A stretch of 44,127 nt of DNA from a virus. The translations under genes were made by a program, and so were the position numbers. Below are positions 22,901 through 30,317 of this stretch, piece after piece (position 1 is the first letter of the stretch; each line of letters starts with the position of its first letter). The notes under the pieces were generated by a model that saw nothing but the letters and a program-made list of their open reading frames with translations, made no database searches and had not been told where the DNA came from. Location: positions 1-44,127 of IMG/VR virus record IMGVR_UViG_3300036900_000055; one strand, written 5' to 3'.

Positions 22901-23294
22901 CGTCCAATCCAACACGGCTTATACCGCTGACGCCCCAAACCTGTATCGAGCAGCCGGTGAAGCTCGTTAGCCCGCCGCCAGACCCAGCGTACTGAACCTG
23001 CATCGGCGTAGCCGTGCAGAAGTCGTCCGCAACGTAGAAAGTAATGCGCCGCGTCGTATCGGACATATAAGCCCGCTGGACCGGCACCTTCGTGAAGGTC
23101 AGAGTTGTCTGACCTACGATACAAGTTACGGATTCATCAGCGGGCTCAGCGCCTGCGGAGTTCGCGCCGGAAGTGCCGACGCCGACCACCAGCAATTCGC
23201 CCTCAACAGGGGTGAACGTGCCGGTGGCCGGACATGGGTACGACAGTACATTTGTCGTAACCGCCGCGAACGACCGATTGGTGACTGCCGCCAC
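19953..23294 (-). CDS. Large repeat-containing tail fibre or surface protein, 1113 aa
   Basis: Last gene of the virion operon. Layout: a globular beta-rich N-terminal domain (1-240); about eight degenerate repeats of 20-25 residues (246-422) with the core LSVxEAxDSxxATA; two copies of a roughly 130-residue domain (485-615 and 680-812), with shared blocks YxGRFST, WPVLYxWRP, GVEW and SPYKL; then about thirteen more repeats (819-1100). The repeats probably form small beta modules like the Ig-like repeats of phage and cell-surface adhesins. A host-binding fibre is the best guess; no enzyme motif is seen. Confidence 0.8.
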   Translation of the reverse strand: MAAVTNRSFAAVTTNVLSYPCPATGTFTPVEGELLVVGVGTSGANSAGAEPADESVTCIVGQTTLTFTKVPVQRAYMSDTTRRITFYVADDFCTATPMQVQYAGSGGGLTSFTGCSIQVWGVSGISRVGLDAVRQPSGPGSYQYGWAAIVSSFNVAVNVVMPAAADTGNPVLAAWNNNNAGVVPPLISGFTADGTITGLSTPATTYGYQHRNSGHTSATVVFPAYNSARVMACLELDASATGPVIGLDVAEGADTVSADASVFTPPRLADLAKTEANDSISATAKATAAASLSVTETTDSLAAFAGALPATADLSVQEAHDSVVATAGAVAGASFTKTESNDSVSATVTVEALPGVIANLFIEESPDSVGSDAILTPLPGILASLSVQEAEDSIASTVTYIPATATLTVTEDRDTIAATATNGTFLYPIGDQSFIAPTAGGKATNLPLSLSKPMPNSEIEGVLDTFWGGTGNIENRTAPTFVDSVNPSSYYYGRFSTRPLATQTIPAQNWTYSMAAGEGNLLANQFYWPVLYIWRPSTSAVVKYIFDASGPQGVEWPATVTPAVPQTFAGTSADVQEGDLLVLEAWSAGSVGPGPYGLTWQITSTNSKLISPYKLLYPPHSELYLRALVPAVIPDNVWNASFAPQVNHVNAPNFTTEWSLSESTIHAPVSRGANQVALLNTQQSMYFGRFSTIPLASQVIPAQTWSWELSTAETSDNANTYHWPVLYLWRPGVGVAGYIFNAAGDFGVEWRINDDPRLNQQFAGASVVAQDGDILVAEVWGNARQSGTAGTYAQRLWVDATNSRIVSPYKLAYYSAPTGPVATLTKTEGPDTISATATAAYSAAIANLSVQEATDTIASGATSPIKANVDVPEADDGLSATAKVGATTNLSVQEADNTLSATVSVTAGAAATVQEAGDTLSATGSVIPFGVITASLDVTEAQDRLTSTSGFQGSLGDLSLTEAPDTVLASVTSPIKATLSKQEAPDAIAAAAGGIAGGSLVRQEAADSIASSATSPITGTFNKQELDDAISSIARSVVAGALSVQESPDMILSDASVRTGAFAILTITEAPDLITASGTVADPVSNATLSVQEAGDTSAMYTVHAKKRVILIT
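19990..20840 (-). repeat. Tandem degenerate coding repeats, block 2 (about 13 units)
   Basis: Units carry the core VQEAxDTLSATG-type sequence, each ending in a short variable linker. DNA identity between units is partial and concentrated in the codons for the core. The segment CCATCAAG-type linker (SPIKA, SPITG) recurs in three units. Confidence 0.8.
22029..22559 (-). repeat. Tandem degenerate coding repeats, block 1 (about 8 units)
   Basis: The same repeat family as 19990-20840, with cores such as KTEANDSISATA and VQEAHDSVVATA. The two blocks flank the duplicated domain. Confidence 0.8.
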
Positions 23295-23336
23295 AAGCTC
23301 CCCTTTGAGGGATTACAAACCCCGTGAGTCGGGGGC

Positions 23337-23768
23337 TTACGCGACTTGGTTGCCGGCGGTCAGCGTGAAGGTGTTAACGGTAACGACCTGCGACACTGCG
23401 ATCACCGCATTGTCGAAGTTCATATCAGCGCCCGAGGCTGCGCAGGTACCCTGAATCTCACCTGCCGCCCCGACCGCAGCGGCGGATGGGACGATACGGA
23501 AGTAGCCCACCGTACCCGCCGCTACCGCCGTGCCGGACCAGGTCCCCAACTTGGCCTTGGACGTAGCCGGGGCCGCGCCGCTCGCAGCGGCCATCCAGTC
23601 CGTCGTGGGATTATTGAGGGTCATTTCCACCAACAGCGTGCCCGTAGATGCGCCTCCTACGACCGGGGCGGTGCCGGTGTAGATACGCAGCTTGGCGCCG
23701 GGGCCGATGCTGGTTTCAATAGCATCCAACCGGGCTTGGTTGACGGTTTGAGAGTAGGCGAGAGTCAT
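23337..23768 (-). CDS. Virion-associated hypothetical protein, 143 aa
   Basis: Begins MTLAYSQTVNQARLDAIETS with the GGAG-containing site upstream; the frame extends 14 codons further but without support. After a short helix the protein is beta-rich and full of Ala, Gly and Thr (LRIYTGTAPVV, then TVGYFRIVPS). Similar small proteins lie among tail-fibre genes in many podoviruses, with unknown role. Possibly a fibre-tip or decoration protein. Confidence 0.75.
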   Translation of the reverse strand: MTLAYSQTVNQARLDAIETSIGPGAKLRIYTGTAPVVGGASTGTLLVEMTLNNPTTDWMAAASGAAPATSKAKLGTWSGTAVAAGTVGYFRIVPSAAAVGAAGEIQGTCAASGADMNFDNAVIAVSQVVTVNTFTLTAGNQVA

Positions 23769-23781
23769 GATAGCTCCTTGA

Positions 23782-25014
23782 TTAGAACTGCAGGCTGAGA
23801 CCCATCTCAAGGACGACGCCTGACGTAGCCGTTACCTTGAGCCAAACCCAGCTATTTGCCGGTATATTGGGATTGTTGAAAGTCACGATAGTGTTATTGG
23901 CCAAGGTCGTAGTGGTAGTCCCCGCCGTAATGACCGGGGTACCGACCGCGTTGCGGGCCGAGGCCCAGAGGATCGTCCAAGTCACTCCCGGGGTAGTTCC
24001 CCGCACCACTACATTGATCTGAGTAAGCAGGAGGGCTGACTTAGCGTAGAACAGGGACACTTCATCGTTGGCTACGGGCAATTGTAGCGACATGGCCTTG
24101 GGGCCCATAGGGCCCGCCACGCCCGGGGGGCCCTGATTCGCCCCGCCCTGCTCATCGTACCGCCCGCCGGTCTCCCACTCTCCGGGTACATCACCGGGGA
24201 AGTAGTCTGGGCCGCTTCCCTCTGTATTGATGTAGCCCCACTCATACACGTAGAACCGACGACCAACAACTTGATCCCGGCCCACATAGGTGGCTCCGGT
24301 ATTATAGATGTAACCCTCAGCTCCTGCCTCGGCAAAGGCTGAGGTAAATTCAATGGGGCCGGTAATGGTTACTACGTTGTCCCCGCCCTCTATGGCGGAC
24401 CCGCTACCCCGCGAGGACATATGCCCTACACCGCCTCCGGTTATGGTATAGGGCTCATAGTTGTAAATCTTGCCGCCGGACACGGCTTGCATCTGGTAGT
24501 CTGTGACCGAGCCGAAGCTCATACCGGCCCCTACCGTAATTGTACCTCCGTTAGTGGAGTGTAGGCCGTTACCCAGGCCATTACCCCCCACCGTAAACCC
24601 CTCCAATTGAATGTTGGAGTCCTCGGAATATACCGCAGCATTACCGCTCGATGGGCTTATACCTTTGAGAACTGAGGTGCGGTTAGCCCCCTTGCCTCGA
24701 AATACCACCGGGGGGCCGCTGATGGGGCCCACCGCTTCTATGGGGAGGAACAGACCATCACCTAGGTTGATAATGATCTGGGCCCCGTTAGTGGGTACGA
24801 ACCTCTTAGCCTCCTCATAGGCCCGGGTGCCGGTACTAAAGGCATGCTGATCGGTATCCACGTACCCGCTATTGACGTCACTACCTCCCGCACGAACGTA
24901 CAGATTGAGGTCCTTGGTGATGCTGATGACCGCACCGTTGTAGCCCGCCTCCAGCGCAATGATGGGGAGGATTACCTCGTCAGAGTGGTCGTCTTGTGCG
25001 GAGGCTTCGGACAT
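23782..25014 (-). CDS. Tail spike/fibre protein with beta-helix and collagen-like linker, 410 aa
   Basis: Residues about 50-270 show the short Gly, Asn and Val/Ile-rich turns typical of a right-handed parallel beta-helix (IQLEGFTVGGNG, then VVTITGPIEF), as in phage spikes. A collagen-like stretch GPPGVAGPMGP follows near 300, and the last 100 residues form a beta-rich C-terminal domain. It could bind or degrade surface polysaccharide; I see no assignable catalytic residues. The N-terminus (first 40 residues) is the likely attachment part. Confidence 0.75.
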   Translation of the reverse strand: MSEASAQDDHSDEVILPIIALEAGYNGAVISITKDLNLYVRAGGSDVNSGYVDTDQHAFSTGTRAYEEAKRFVPTNGAQIIINLGDGLFLPIEAVGPISGPPVVFRGKGANRTSVLKGISPSSGNAAVYSEDSNIQLEGFTVGGNGLGNGLHSTNGGTITVGAGMSFGSVTDYQMQAVSGGKIYNYEPYTITGGGVGHMSSRGSGSAIEGGDNVVTITGPIEFTSAFAEAGAEGYIYNTGATYVGRDQVVGRRFYVYEWGYINTEGSGPDYFPGDVPGEWETGGRYDEQGGANQGPPGVAGPMGPKAMSLQLPVANDEVSLFYAKSALLLTQINVVVRGTTPGVTWTILWASARNAVGTPVITAGTTTTTLANNTIVTFNNPNIPANSWVWLKVTATSGVVLEMGLSLQF

Positions 25015-25018
25015 AGGG

Positions 25019-25189
25019 TCACCTATTGCGTAGGGCTTTCACCGTAGCACGGGACTTACGCTTTTGTTCACGCTCCGGCTCCCAGCCGGTCTTGCGCATA
25101 GTCCCGTACACGTAGGCGTCCTTGCGGTCGCCCTTGAGCCCTTGCGCAGCGGCCTGCTTAGCCAACTTGTCGTGAAGGGCCTTAGGCAT
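25019..25189 (-). CDS. Small basic conserved phage-type protein, 56 aa
   Basis: Encodes MPKALHDKLAKQAAAQGLKG, then DRKDAYVYGTMRKTGW, and a basic tail. Short proteins with the DAYVYGTMRKTGW-type motif are common among phage virion genes, with no known function. Its ATG touches the stop of the upstream exported protein (TAATG), and its stop lies five bases before the spike gene. Confidence 0.75.
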   Translation of the reverse strand: MPKALHDKLAKQAAAQGLKGDRKDAYVYGTMRKTGWEPEREQKRKSRATVKALRNR

Positions 25190-25455
25190 TACCGTGGTCC
25201 TGGCCGAGGGGGGCCGTGAGGGATGTCCCGGCGCTCGTCATACCGGCAGTAGAAGGGCAGGCGAAGGCGGGGATGCCAACGAACTTCCCGGCGCCACTCT
25301 CGGCAATTGCGGGGATAGCGAACGTGACCCGGATGGGGTCGCCATTGCTGGTCCCATCGGTCCCGGTCGGGGCCGGGCAGGTTCGGGCGAGGACCAGGCT
25401 GGGCGCTAGCCAGCGTGGTGAAGAAGGCAAAGAGGATCAGGATCAGGTATCTCAC
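25189..25455 (-). CDS. Small exported Arg/Pro-rich protein, 88 aa
   Basis: A signal peptide (MRYLILILFAFFTTLASA, cleavage about residue 18) is followed by a mature part rich in Arg, Pro and Trp with two Cys (NCREWRRE and FYCRYD) that could pair. AGGAG lies upstream. It sits beside a lipoprotein gene within the virion operon. Small exported plus lipoprotein pairs can be spanins, but the usual overlapping i-spanin/o-spanin layout is absent. Confidence 0.65.
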   Translation of the reverse strand: MRYLILILFAFFTTLASAQPGPRPNLPGPDRDRWDQQWRPHPGHVRYPRNCREWRREVRWHPRLRLPFYCRYDERRDIPHGPPRPGPR

Positions 25456-25464
25456 GGTTGTCTC

Positions 25465-25719
25465 CTAGTAGGTGTACGGGCAATCGTAACGGTAGTGGCG
25501 TTGGTACACCTTACCGTCGGTGTACTCGCAATAGCGAGTTCCGCGCTCCACCCAGTGGCGACGCAGATGGGTGCGGCCCTGGTACTCGGGGCGCGACTCA
25601 ATGGTAACCGCCGGAATGGTGATCTCCAGGTCGTTGGGCCCCGGCAGGCCGATTCGGGTGGCGCAGCCGGTAGCCGCCGCAGCGGCCGCAATCATGAGAG
25701 CGATCAGCGATTTGGACAT
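25465..25719 (-). CDS. Small lipoprotein, 84 aa
   Basis: The N-terminus MSKSLIALMIAAAAAATGC ends in a lipobox (ATGC), so the Cys at 19 should be lipidated and the protein held in the envelope. The mature part is short, basic, rich in Tyr and Arg, with two Cys near the C-terminus (YCEYTDG and DCPYTY). It might be an outer-membrane spanin subunit or a host-range factor; nothing decides between them. Confidence 0.7.
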   Translation of the reverse strand: MSKSLIALMIAAAAAATGCATRIGLPGPNDLEITIPAVTIESRPEYQGRTHLRRHWVERGTRYCEYTDGKVYQRHYRYDCPYTY

Positions 25720-25721
25720 GT

Positions 25722-26057
25722 TTATCTCCTAAGCCCTTGGGCCATTTGTGCTGCTTGCATCATTCGGGGGTCCATGGGAGGACCACCCGCTCCTGGAGGG
25801 GGCATACCCCCACCACCTCCGGGGGGAGGCATTCCACCCGGGGGACCGCCTGGGCCCATAGGGGGGCCACCGCCCATACCAGGAGGGCCGCCGCCTCCAG
25901 GAGGCATACCGCCAGGGGGCGCCATACCCCCCGGGGGCGCCATGGGTTGCCCGTCAGGGCTGTATCCCAACTGGGCTAGCGTTTCCGCTGCCCCCGGGTC
26001 CCCCTGGGCTGCCCTCTGGGTTAGTTCCTGAAGAGCCATCGGGTTGATTCCGGGCAT
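25722..26057 (-). CDS. Pro/Gly/Met-rich virion-operon protein, 111 aa
   Basis: The first 40 residues are an ordinary helical region (MALQELTQRAAQGDPGAAETLAQLG); the next 60 are collagen-like low complexity of Gly, Pro and Met; the end is helical (MMQAAQMAQGL). AGGAGCA is well spaced before the ATG at 26057. Its first 104 bp overlap the end of the 74-aa gene in another frame. Function unknown. Confidence 0.65.
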   Translation of the reverse strand: MPGINPMALQELTQRAAQGDPGAAETLAQLGYSPDGQPMAPPGGMAPPGGMPPGGGGPPGMGGGPPMGPGGPPGGMPPPGGGGGMPPPGAGGPPMDPRMMQAAQMAQGLRR

Positions 26058-26178
26058 TTTGTTGCTCCTGTATTTGGCTAGCGATAGTCGCCATAAGAGG
26101 GGACACCTCTCCCCATGGACGGGCAGACAACACTTTGAACAGGTAGTCCATTTGGTTGTCGTCAAAGTTTAGTAGCAT
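25954..26178 (-). CDS. Small virion-operon protein, 74 aa
   Basis: Reads MLLNFDDNQMDYLFKVLSAR, then PWGEVSPLMATIASQIQEQQ, followed by a Gly, Ser and Pro rich tail. Small proteins with the PWxEVxPLMAxIxxQ pattern are common next to tail genes of podoviruses. It starts right after the tail-collar gene stop (TGATATG type), consistent with translational coupling, and has no strong ribosome site of its own. Confidence 0.65.
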   Translation of the reverse strand: MLLNFDDNQMDYLFKVLSARPWGEVSPLMATIASQIQEQQNARNQPDGSSGTNPEGSPGGPGGSGNASPVGIQP

Positions 26179-26179
26179 A

Positions 26180-27226
26180 TCAGTATTTGATGATCTTGTT
26201 AACAACGACTGACGGCGGCATAATGCCGAATGCGGCGTTACTTCCAGAGTTCTGGAGGGATATGCCTGAATAGCGCGCATCGGATGCAAAAGTTCCCGAC
26301 CAGGTATGAGTGTGGTTTTGATTTATACCCCCCGTAGTGCCGCTGTGGGTGTGAGCGCCGTCGCCACTGGTCATCGGTGATGTAGTGTAGAACACCGTTC
26401 CACCCTTGCCGTTAGCACTAAAGCCGCCGGCAACACCGTAGATGCTAGTATCCTGAGGTACCCCTGAAATGTGCTGGTGCCAGCCCGCCTCGGAGGTACC
26501 GAAGTTGTGAGTGTGGTCAGCGCTAACGGCACTAGAGGTTCCAGATACAGATACCAAGTGCGCGTGAGTAGGGTCGTTGACCCCGTGCGTGTGCGAAGGA
26601 AGATGTGTCGCACCTAACGCGGCACTTTCCGAGCCGCCGAGGTTACCAAGCACGTTACCCGGCCCATAGACCGGGGTGCCCCCCGCCCCGATAGTAACGC
26701 GGCGTTGTAGGTTAGGCAGGTGGAAGGTGGTAGAGCCGTCACCGCCTCCCCATACCCCGCCAATGACCGCGAACAACGCTGCGTAGGTAGTACGAGACAC
26801 CTGCTGACCGTTACATAGCAAGTAGCCCGAGGGTGCCGTAGGCCCCGCGAAGTCGAGAATGGTGCCCGTAGGTACTTCAGCAATAGCAGTACCATTTCTA
26901 CCTATAGCGCCCTCCACCCCTAGACCTGTGGTAGAGAATCTAGCAACTACAGAGCCGCCGATGGCCACGCCCATGACGTTCTGCGACTCGCGGAACAAAC
27001 CCATCCCTAGCTCGGAGTTGAAGGTCATCGAGGGGGCCGCAGCTACCCCATCAGTGAGTTTCCAGGGGGCCAGGGGGCCCAACAGACCGTCGCGTGTAAA
27101 TACGTTATTCAACTGGGTGGCGATGTCCGCCATCGTCGGATTGGCCCAGTTCACGTCAATAACCGTGCTCCCCTGCACAGGATTGCCTAGGGGAAGTGTG
27201 TAATTACCGGAAGCGTCACGTGGCAT
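26180..27226 (-). CDS. Tail fibre protein with tail-collar domain, 348 aa
   Basis: Residues about 118-170 match the phage tail collar domain (GTILDFAGPTAPSGYLLCNG, then FAVIGGVWGGGDGSTTFHLP). The C-terminal third is rich in His, Gly, Thr and Ser, with repeated THxHxV or HTH triplets (THTHGVN, HAHLV, HTHNFG, HTHSGT, HTHTWSG), a pattern that binds metal ions in fibres such as the T4 long tail fibre. This makes it a likely receptor-binding fibre. N-terminal 100 residues are the probable attachment domain. Confidence 0.88.
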   Translation of the reverse strand: MPRDASGNYTLPLGNPVQGSTVIDVNWANPTMADIATQLNNVFTRDGLLGPLAPWKLTDGVAAAPSMTFNSELGMGLFRESQNVMGVAIGGSVVARFSTTGLGVEGAIGRNGTAIAEVPTGTILDFAGPTAPSGYLLCNGQQVSRTTYAALFAVIGGVWGGGDGSTTFHLPNLQRRVTIGAGGTPVYGPGNVLGNLGGSESAALGATHLPSHTHGVNDPTHAHLVSVSGTSSAVSADHTHNFGTSEAGWHQHISGVPQDTSIYGVAGGFSANGKGGTVFYTTSPMTSGDGAHTHSGTTGGINQNHTHTWSGTFASDARYSGISLQNSGSNAAFGIMPPSVVVNKIIKY

Positions 27227-27228
27227 GA

Positions 27229-28989
27229 TTATTCCTCAATGGCAAGACCTCTGACGGTCCCGCGTAAGCCCTCATCTACCGCTTCCTCCCAAGGGACCAG
27301 AGCCTTTCCGCTAGCACGCTTCTTACCTACCATCTTTAGGAACTCTTGGGGGTTGAGGAGGGCCTCATCTACCTTACGGGTGGCTGTCTCGTCAAGTCCG
27401 CTAAGCGACGACTTGATGGCCATACGGACCTTCCAAGAGGGAATGGCCATAGCGATGGCTCCTACAATACCGGCCCCCTTGCTCTTCAATTCGGTAGCCC
27501 CAGGAGAGTTGGCCGCCTTGTAAATCTCGCGGTTCCTCAACCCACCGGCTAATTGGTTGGCTTTCGCCGCCGTTTCGGGATCGAGGTCAGGCAGGGCCTT
27601 CTCCAAACCCTTCTGTAGCGGCTTGGACTTCATAGCGGGGACCTCACCTAGCCCCGCCTCTCCTGCGTATACGCCACGTAGACCTTGGGCCTTCTCCGCT
27701 GCCCTTACCGCGTCCTTGGTCGCCCCGTAGCCTTCCAGCACATTAGAGAACTGACCCTTGCTCCGGTCGTCGGCTACCGTCTTGATTATCTTCTTGGCCT
27801 CACGAATCGCAGAAGAGCCAGCAGCACTCGCGTCCAAAGAGGTGTAGAGCTGCGGGAGAACACCCAGAGTAGCATTAGGGTTGTCCACTGCCCCGAGTAT
27901 GCGATCAATCTCCCGTCCCAACTCGGGATTAGCGATGACCTCATTGTGATTCCTCAATTTGGCGACTTCCGTTGAAATGGCGGCGCGGTTGTTCTGGCTT
28001 AGGGGTAGCTTATCGAGTATACGCTGGCCCTCGGCATAAATCGCGTTAGGTTGTCCCTTCAGGTTCTCCACGCCCCCGGGGACCTCGGTGATCTTGTGGA
28101 GCTGATCCCAAGCGGCCTTATCCACCGCCTTGTCGTGGGCTAGGAAGTCAGCCGTGCCCCGGCTACGGGCGCCACGCTCTAGTCTGCCCAATTCGGGGCT
28201 ACCGGCGAGGGCCGCAGTCGTCTGGGGGAGAGCACCGGCAGGGGTCTGGCTGACTCGTTCAGCGGCTTCCCTGAGGCCCTCCTTGCCTAGTGACTTCTCC
28301 AAGGCACCCTTTGCCCTAGCCGTTGAGCTAAAGACCTGCTGGACCCCTTCCGCAGCCTTACCGCCTACCTTGAGGGCTGCGGTACCCCCGCCGCCCCAAG
28401 CGCCACCCGTAAGGGCATTCTTGAGTACGGATTGGTCCTCAGGCCCGGTAACTACGTTGCTAATCGCGCCTTCAGCGGCCCCGCGCCCTACCGCCCCGGC
28501 TACGCTCCCACCGAACCGGGTTAGGGCTGGAACTGCCTTGGGAAGCACCTTACCCGCTACGGTAGTGGCTAGTTTACCACCCATACCTACGGCCCCACCT
28601 ATAGGGGCGGTAGCAAGACCCTCACCCACTACCTCCCCAGCAGTGGCCCAGCCCCCCGGGTGATACTTCTCATATATGTCCCGAGTCTCCTGATCGGCCT
28701 TAAGCTCGGCCTGGGCCCCCTCGTCTAGCAGACCCGCCTTATTCGCAAGGGACCGGACCCCCCGACCTACGTTGGCGAAGCCCGCCCCGATACCCACTAG
28801 ACCCTTCTCGGCCCAGTTCATACCCGCCGAGGGGTCAGCCATACGGGCCATATCGGCGTCGGTCTCAGCCTGTATCTCCTCCCGGGTCTTTTTGACACGG
28901 GCCGGGGCCGCAGGGGCTTCGGTCACCGGAGTGGCCCCCTTGAAGGTAAGGGGCTGTGCGTCGGGGACCGCAGTGGCGCCTTTGAACAT
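27229..28989 (-). CDS. Putative DNA-ejection / internal virion protein C, 586 aa
   Basis: Starts with two short FKGAT(A/P)V repeats, then a charged helix and, at about 60-200, long Gly and Ala rich amphipathic or membrane-active segments (GLVGIGAGFANVGRG, GGAVGMGGKLATTVAG). The remainder is helical. Size, composition and position after the tail genes match the ejected internal proteins of podoviruses (the P22 gp16 type), which insert in the host envelope. No lytic transglycosylase motif is seen. Confidence 0.75.
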   Translation of the reverse strand: MFKGATAVPDAQPLTFKGATPVTEAPAAPARVKKTREEIQAETDADMARMADPSAGMNWAEKGLVGIGAGFANVGRGVRSLANKAGLLDEGAQAELKADQETRDIYEKYHPGGWATAGEVVGEGLATAPIGGAVGMGGKLATTVAGKVLPKAVPALTRFGGSVAGAVGRGAAEGAISNVVTGPEDQSVLKNALTGGAWGGGGTAALKVGGKAAEGVQQVFSSTARAKGALEKSLGKEGLREAAERVSQTPAGALPQTTAALAGSPELGRLERGARSRGTADFLAHDKAVDKAAWDQLHKITEVPGGVENLKGQPNAIYAEGQRILDKLPLSQNNRAAISTEVAKLRNHNEVIANPELGREIDRILGAVDNPNATLGVLPQLYTSLDASAAGSSAIREAKKIIKTVADDRSKGQFSNVLEGYGATKDAVRAAEKAQGLRGVYAGEAGLGEVPAMKSKPLQKGLEKALPDLDPETAAKANQLAGGLRNREIYKAANSPGATELKSKGAGIVGAIAMAIPSWKVRMAIKSSLSGLDETATRKVDEALLNPQEFLKMVGKKRASGKALVPWEEAVDEGLRGTVRGLAIEE

Positions 28990-28990
28990 A

Positions 28991-30316
28991 TTAGTCCTTA
29001 GTGTAGGTCTTGCCGTCGGGGCCGGTGAACCGGGTACCAGACTTGAGCTTGTCTACATCTGCCTGGGTACGAACGCTCACAGGGCCCCCTCCCGCAGGGG
29101 CTCCCCCACCCCAGCCGCCCGACGCGCCGCCGCCGCCTTCGCCACCTAACTCTTTGGGCATAGGAACCGAACCCTTCAGACGTTGAGCATTGAGTTGGAG
29201 AATAGCTTGCAACCCCTTCGCCTTGTCCTTAGTCTGCTGAAGGGTGTCGTAGGGGCCCGGCAGATATTGGGCCGCGCTAGCCTTCTCGCTGTTTGTAAGG
29301 GCCGAGCCGAACCGACCATGACGAATCTCATCCGTCCAGTAGGTCAGCTTCTGGATGGCGTCGTTGGTAGACTTGTCGCGGTACTGGTTGACGAGGGACG
29401 AGCCGCCCGGCACAAACTCTTGAACAACACCTGCGGCGTAACCCGTACCCTTGTCCTTGGCTTTATCCAGGGCCGCAATAGCATCACCGACCCCCGCCTC
29501 AGACAAGCCCAATTCCTTGGCCTTAGCGTCGGCCTTGGTCTTAGCCGTCTCCTGCTTGAGCTCTAGGCCCTGGCGTTGTATGTCGAGGCCTTGGCGGCGC
29601 AGGTCTAGCCCCTGAGCTTGTAGGGCTTGGTTACCCTGAGCGATCTGGGCTTGGAGAGCCATCTGCTGTTGCTTAAGGCTCTCCTGTAGGCCCCGGTCCA
29701 GACCCCGATCCTCCAGCCGCATAGTGAGCTGCTTAAGGTCGTGCTGACGTTGGGCCTGCTCGCTCTCCAGCTTAGCCTTAGCAGCAAGCTGGGCCTGCTC
29801 GTTACGGAAGGTCTGAGTGTCCTCGCGGGACATGTCGGCCATCGCCCCCGTTTGGTACATCTGGGCGGCCTTCTCATTCCCCGGAATTTGCATGCCGGCT
29901 AGGGAGTGCTTGAGTATCTGCCCGCCCGTAACCGGCTGAGCCGCTTGGCCGGGGGTCCCCGGGATCAGTTGCTCGCGGCCCCCTAGACCTTGTATTTGAT
30001 CGGCGGTACCCGGGACAGCGGCGGTGGCTTGAGGGGCCCCTCCCGCCCACTGACTCGTAGCCTCCGCAATCTTACCCTTGGAGGCCGCTTCAGAGGCGTC
30101 CGCCTGACTTCCCATATAGGCCCCGCCAACGGTAGAAGCCAGCTTAGCCAGCTGCTGAGACCACGCGGGGGCGACGTAGTGGCCGCTAACCATTTCCCCT
30201 CCGCCCACGTCAGCCTCGCCTTGCTTACGCAAAGCATCGGCTATCTGACGTTGACGCTTGGCCTTGTTCTGACCGTAGGGGTCAGTGGGGTCTACGAGGG
30301 CTGTAGGGTCGGCCAT
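28991..30316 (-). CDS. Putative DNA-ejection / internal virion protein B, 441 aa
   Basis: Low-complexity Ala, Gln and Gly rich protein. Residues about 165-260 are a long Gln and Lys rich helix with short repeats of the RQGLD or QAQGL kind (LDLRRQGLDIQRQGLELK). The C-terminus is Gly-rich, then FTGPDGKTYTKD. Composition and gene position match P22 gp20-like ejection proteins. The genes for proteins A, B and C lie in a row, with a PP-loop enzyme between A and B. Confidence 0.72.
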   Translation of the reverse strand: MADPTALVDPTDPYGQNKAKRQRQIADALRKQGEADVGGGEMVSGHYVAPAWSQQLAKLASTVGGAYMGSQADASEAASKGKIAEATSQWAGGAPQATAAVPGTADQIQGLGGREQLIPGTPGQAAQPVTGGQILKHSLAGMQIPGNEKAAQMYQTGAMADMSREDTQTFRNEQAQLAAKAKLESEQAQRQHDLKQLTMRLEDRGLDRGLQESLKQQQMALQAQIAQGNQALQAQGLDLRRQGLDIQRQGLELKQETAKTKADAKAKELGLSEAGVGDAIAALDKAKDKGTGYAAGVVQEFVPGGSSLVNQYRDKSTNDAIQKLTYWTDEIRHGRFGSALTNSEKASAAQYLPGPYDTLQQTKDKAKGLQAILQLNAQRLKGSVPMPKELGGEGGGGASGGWGGGAPAGGGPVSVRTQADVDKLKSGTRFTGPDGKTYTKD

Positions 30317-30317
30317 A

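Noticed and set aside
25216-26031. Rightward open frame of 271 codons with Pro/Gly-rich part
   Set aside because: It is antisense to four short leftward genes with ribosome sites, signal peptides and a lipobox; the Pro/Gly run is low-complexity DNA read on the other strand.
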